Shown: positions 5,565-8,108 of the stretch, one piece after another
Position numbering within the stretch: position 1 is the first letter of the stretch
Layout: each line of letters opens with the position of its first letter
Assembly (NCBI GenBank): GCA_016462245.1
Contig: JAEMTR010000003.1
Span: 26,231-34,338 of the forward strand
Origin: Solirubrobacteraceae bacterium
Lineage (GTDB): Bacteria; Actinomycetota; Thermoleophilia; Solirubrobacterales; Solirubrobacteraceae
Length of the DNA stretch: 8,108 nucleotides
Reading direction: 5' to 3'
Translations under genes and position numbers: made by a program
The notes under the pieces: model-generated
The model's database searches: none
What the model was told of the DNA's origin: nothing
What the model saw: the letters and a program-made list of their open reading frames with translations, nothing else

Positions 5565-6872
5565 ATGAGCACCGTTACTGCCAACGTTAAAGAGCTGCCC
5601 GATTCTCGCGTCCGCGTGGAGGTTGAGGTACCGCTCGAAGAGCTCGATCGCAGGATCGCTCAAACCGCCCGTTCAATGGGCAAAGAGATGAAGATGGCCG
5701 GTTTTCGCAAGGGCAAAATTCCGGCCGAGGTCGTAATCCAGCGGATTGGCCGCGACGCAGTCGTCGATGAGACGATCCGCGGCTCGCTTGGCCACTGGTA
5801 CACCGAAGCGGTCGAGGGCGCGCGCCTTGCAATCGTTGGCCAGCCTGAGGTTGAGCTTGGCGAGCTGCCGCCTGCCGGTGAGGATCTGAAGTTCAGCTTT
5901 GAGGTAGGCGTGCGGCCGGTCGCCAAGCTCGGCAAGTACAAGGGGCTGAAGGTTGAGCGCCGCGAGCCGGTTGCCGACGCGGACGCGATCGACACGCAGA
6001 TCGAAGAGCTACGCGGCCGGATGGCGAGCCTCGAGACCGTTGAAGAGGCCGCCGCGACCGGTGACTTCGTAGTGATGAACTACGTCGGCTCAATCGACGG
6101 CGAAGTATTTGAGGGCGGCGAGGGAACCGACCAGCTGATCGAGCTCGGCTCGGGCCGCCTGATCCCAGGCTTCGAGGAACAGCTCGAAGGGATCAAGGCC
6201 GGCGACGAGCGGACCGTCAAGCTCGCCTTCCCTGACGATTATCAAGCTGAGGAGCTAGCCGGCAAGGACGCAGAGTTTGCCGTCACGGCGACCGAGATTC
6301 GTCGCCGCATCCTGCCCGAGCTAACCGACGAGTTCGCGAACGAGGCCGCCGGGCTCGAGACGATCGCCGAGCTGCGTGAGGATCTCGCGACGCAGATGCT
6401 CGCTTCCGACGGCGACAAGGCCGAGGAAGAATTCCGCGAGGCCGTGCTCGACGCTGTCGCCGAGAACGCCAAGATCAACCTGCCACAGCCGCTCGTTGAC
6501 GCGCGCGCCAGCGAATTGCTCGACCGCATGCTCCACCAGCTCTCCCACCAGGGCATTAGCCGCGAGATGTACTTCCAGATCTCAGGACGAACAGAGGAAG
6601 AGATGCTCGGCGAGAGCGCCGAGGCGGCGCAGACGAGCTTGCGCCACGAGGCGGCGCTGGTGGCGGTCGTCGAAGCTGAGGACATTCAGCCAGGCGACGG
6701 CGACATCCTGACCGCGCTGCAGGCTTCGGCCGCCCAGGAACAGACGACGCCGGAGAAGCTGCGTGAACGGCTTGAGAAGGCAGGTCGCCTTGACGACCTG
6801 ATCGAAGAGCTCTCGCAGCGCCAAGCGCTCGACCTAATCGTCGAGAGCGCAGTCGCGACAAGCCCTTCCTGA
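5565..6872 (+). CDS. tig: Trigger factor, ribosome-bound chaperone and prolyl isomerase
   Basis: This 435-residue protein has the full three-domain layout. The N-terminal ribosome-binding domain carries the signature G46-F-R-K-G-K-I-P53, which docks beside the exit tunnel. An FKBP-like PPIase domain spans about 160-247 (GDFVVMNYVGSIDGEVFEGG, ending in FAVTATEI). The helical C-terminal chaperone domain runs from about 250 to the end. I chose ATG at 5565 because the protein from MSTVTANVKE aligns with the usual family N-terminus. The frame is open back to 5424, but those codons give an Arg-rich sequence antisense to the probable small gene there. No Shine-Dalgarno precedes the ATG. A -10-like TATCGT at 5552-5557 would start transcription almost at the ATG, so a leaderless message is possible. 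clpP follows after 105 bases. Confidence 0.97.
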   Translation: MSTVTANVKELPDSRVRVEVEVPLEELDRRIAQTARSMGKEMKMAGFRKGKIPAEVVIQRIGRDAVVDETIRGSLGHWYTEAVEGARLAIVGQPEVELGELPPAGEDLKFSFEVGVRPVAKLGKYKGLKVERREPVADADAIDTQIEELRGRMASLETVEEAAATGDFVVMNYVGSIDGEVFEGGEGTDQLIELGSGRLIPGFEEQLEGIKAGDERTVKLAFPDDYQAEELAGKDAEFAVTATEIRRRILPELTDEFANEAAGLETIAELREDLATQMLASDGDKAEEEFREAVLDAVAENAKINLPQPLVDARASELLDRMLHQLSHQGISREMYFQISGRTEEEMLGESAEAAQTSLRHEAALVAVVEAEDIQPGDGDILTALQASAAQEQTTPEKLRERLEKAGRLDDLIEELSQRQALDLIVESAVATSPS

Positions 6873-6883
6873 AACGCCGTTTC
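6871..6883 (+). repeat. Palindrome GAAACG-C-CGTTTC at the tig stop codon
   Basis: A 13-base perfect palindrome, six plus six around a central C, begins on the last two bases of the tig TGA. As RNA it allows only a five-pair stem with a three-base loop and no T-run, so it is weak as a terminator. Its position 94 bases before the clpP ATG makes a regulator-binding site for clpP an alternative. Confidence 0.35.
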
Positions 6884-6977
6884 GTCGCCGCCCCGTTGCT
6901 AGTGTTGACTGCTCCATCTGCGAGCAAAGTTGCACGTGGCAGGAATCAACCCAACCGACCGAAACAAAGCGAGGAAC

Positions 6978-7562
6978 ATGAGCCCCCTAGTCCCAATGGT
7001 CGTTGAGCAGACCTCACGCGGAGAACGTTCGTTTGACATCTACTCGCGCCTTCTAAACGAGCGAATCATCTTCCTCGGCAGCCAAGTTGACGACCAGATC
7101 GCCAACCTCGTTGTCGCGCAGCTGCTCCACCTTGAGTCGCAGGATCCCGATAAGGACATCTCGATCTACATCAACTCACCCGGTGGATCTGTCTATTCCG
7201 GCCTCGCGATCTACGACACGATGCAGTTCGTCAAGCCCGACGTATCAACGATCTGTGTTGGTATCGCGATGTCGATGGGCGCCCTGCTGCTGGCCGGTGG
7301 AGCACCAGGCAAGCGGATGGCTTTGCCGAACGCCAAGATCCTGATCCATCAGGTCAGCTCCGGCTTTGAAGGCCAGGCGACCGACATTGAGATCCACGCT
7401 CGGGAGATCATCGACGTCCGTCAGCGCCTCGACCACATCCTCGCCGAGCACACCGGCCAGGAGTACGACAAGGTCCGCGGCGACACAGAACGTGACTACT
7501 TCATGTCGGCCGAAGAGGCCGCTGAGTACGGGATAATCGACAAGGTGATCGCCAAGCATTAG
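6978..7562 (+). CDS. clpP: ClpP, ATP-dependent Clp protease proteolytic subunit
   Basis: This serine peptidase forms a 14-subunit chamber that degrades proteins fed by ClpX and other Clp ATPases. From the chosen ATG the product has 194 residues, normal for the family. The catalytic triad is intact: S99 in GIAMS99MG, H124 in ILIH124Q and D173 in ERD173YF. The N-terminal MVVEQTSRGERSFDIYSRLL is the standard ClpP beginning and contains no secretion signal. The frame extends 16 codons upstream to a TTG at 6930. I preferred the ATG at 6978 because GAGG (6971-6974) lies just before it and the protein then starts MSPLVPM, as in relatives. A short propeptide may still be removed. It follows tig by 105 bases and precedes clpX by 35, likely as one clpP-clpX transcript. 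Confidence 0.97.
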   Translation: MSPLVPMVVEQTSRGERSFDIYSRLLNERIIFLGSQVDDQIANLVVAQLLHLESQDPDKDISIYINSPGGSVYSGLAIYDTMQFVKPDVSTICVGIAMSMGALLLAGGAPGKRMALPNAKILIHQVSSGFEGQATDIEIHAREIIDVRQRLDHILAEHTGQEYDKVRGDTERDYFMSAEEAAEYGIIDKVIAKH

Positions 7563-7597
7563 CTGGGCGGCGCCTGCGTTTAGACGAAGGGGAAACA

Positions 7598-8108
<511 letters not shown>

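Noticed and set aside
6242..6685. Minus-strand 147-codon frame opposite trigger factor
   Set aside because: Its Ser/Ala/Arg-rich composition is typical of a shadow of a high-GC gene, and the sense strand is unmistakably tig.
6930..6977. TTG-initiated 16-residue extension of ClpP
   Set aside because: No ribosome binding site precedes the TTG, and the ATG at 6978 gives the usual family length and start. A propeptide cannot be fully excluded.

Overview
The window looks like ordinary chromosome from a high-GC bacterium, roughly 60% G+C by eye. It is probably an actinobacterium, and a deep branch such as Thermoleophilia would fit. The evidence is the codon bias toward G/C in third positions, frequent GTG starts, tRNA genes without an encoded CCA end, and a tRNA-rich block just ahead of tig-clpP-clpX. 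The lineage is an inference, because no rRNA or other marker is present. I see no mobile element, CRISPR array, prophage or obvious defence system.

Region 1 (1-1042). A gene truncated by the left edge begins on the minus strand with a signal-peptide-like N-terminus. Diverging from it are two genes joined by a 4-base GTGA overlap: a small membrane-anchored, charged protein with a duplicated motif, and a short NAD(P)-binding Rossmann-type protein.

Region 2 (1043-4035). A plus-strand 1-Cys peroxiredoxin converges, with an 8-base overlap, on a tight minus-strand group transcribed in the order DUF1015 protein, OsmC/Ohr-family protein, Nudix hydrolase of the CoA-pyrophosphatase type. Two thiol peroxidase families lie within 1.3 kb, so the block has a redox-defence and metabolite-housecleaning flavour. 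That reading is an inference from position only.

Region 3 (4036-5564). Three plus-strand tRNA genes, Pro(TGG), Arg(TCT) and His(GTG), surround a minus-strand BASS-type (bile acid:sodium symporter family) transporter. Two perfect 6-bp inverted repeats bracket tRNA-Arg. Between tRNA-His and tig lies a probable unannotated 47-codon minus-strand gene with a strong coding signature (89% G/C in third positions). It is the most novel item in the window.

Region 4 (5565-8108). Trigger factor (tig), ClpP protease and ClpX unfoldase (cut by the right edge) follow in the classic order. Together they form a quality-control module: trigger factor receives nascent chains at the ribosome, and ClpXP degrades tagged or misfolded proteins. 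Only one clpP precedes clpX here, whereas many well-known actinobacteria carry a clpP1-clpP2 pair.
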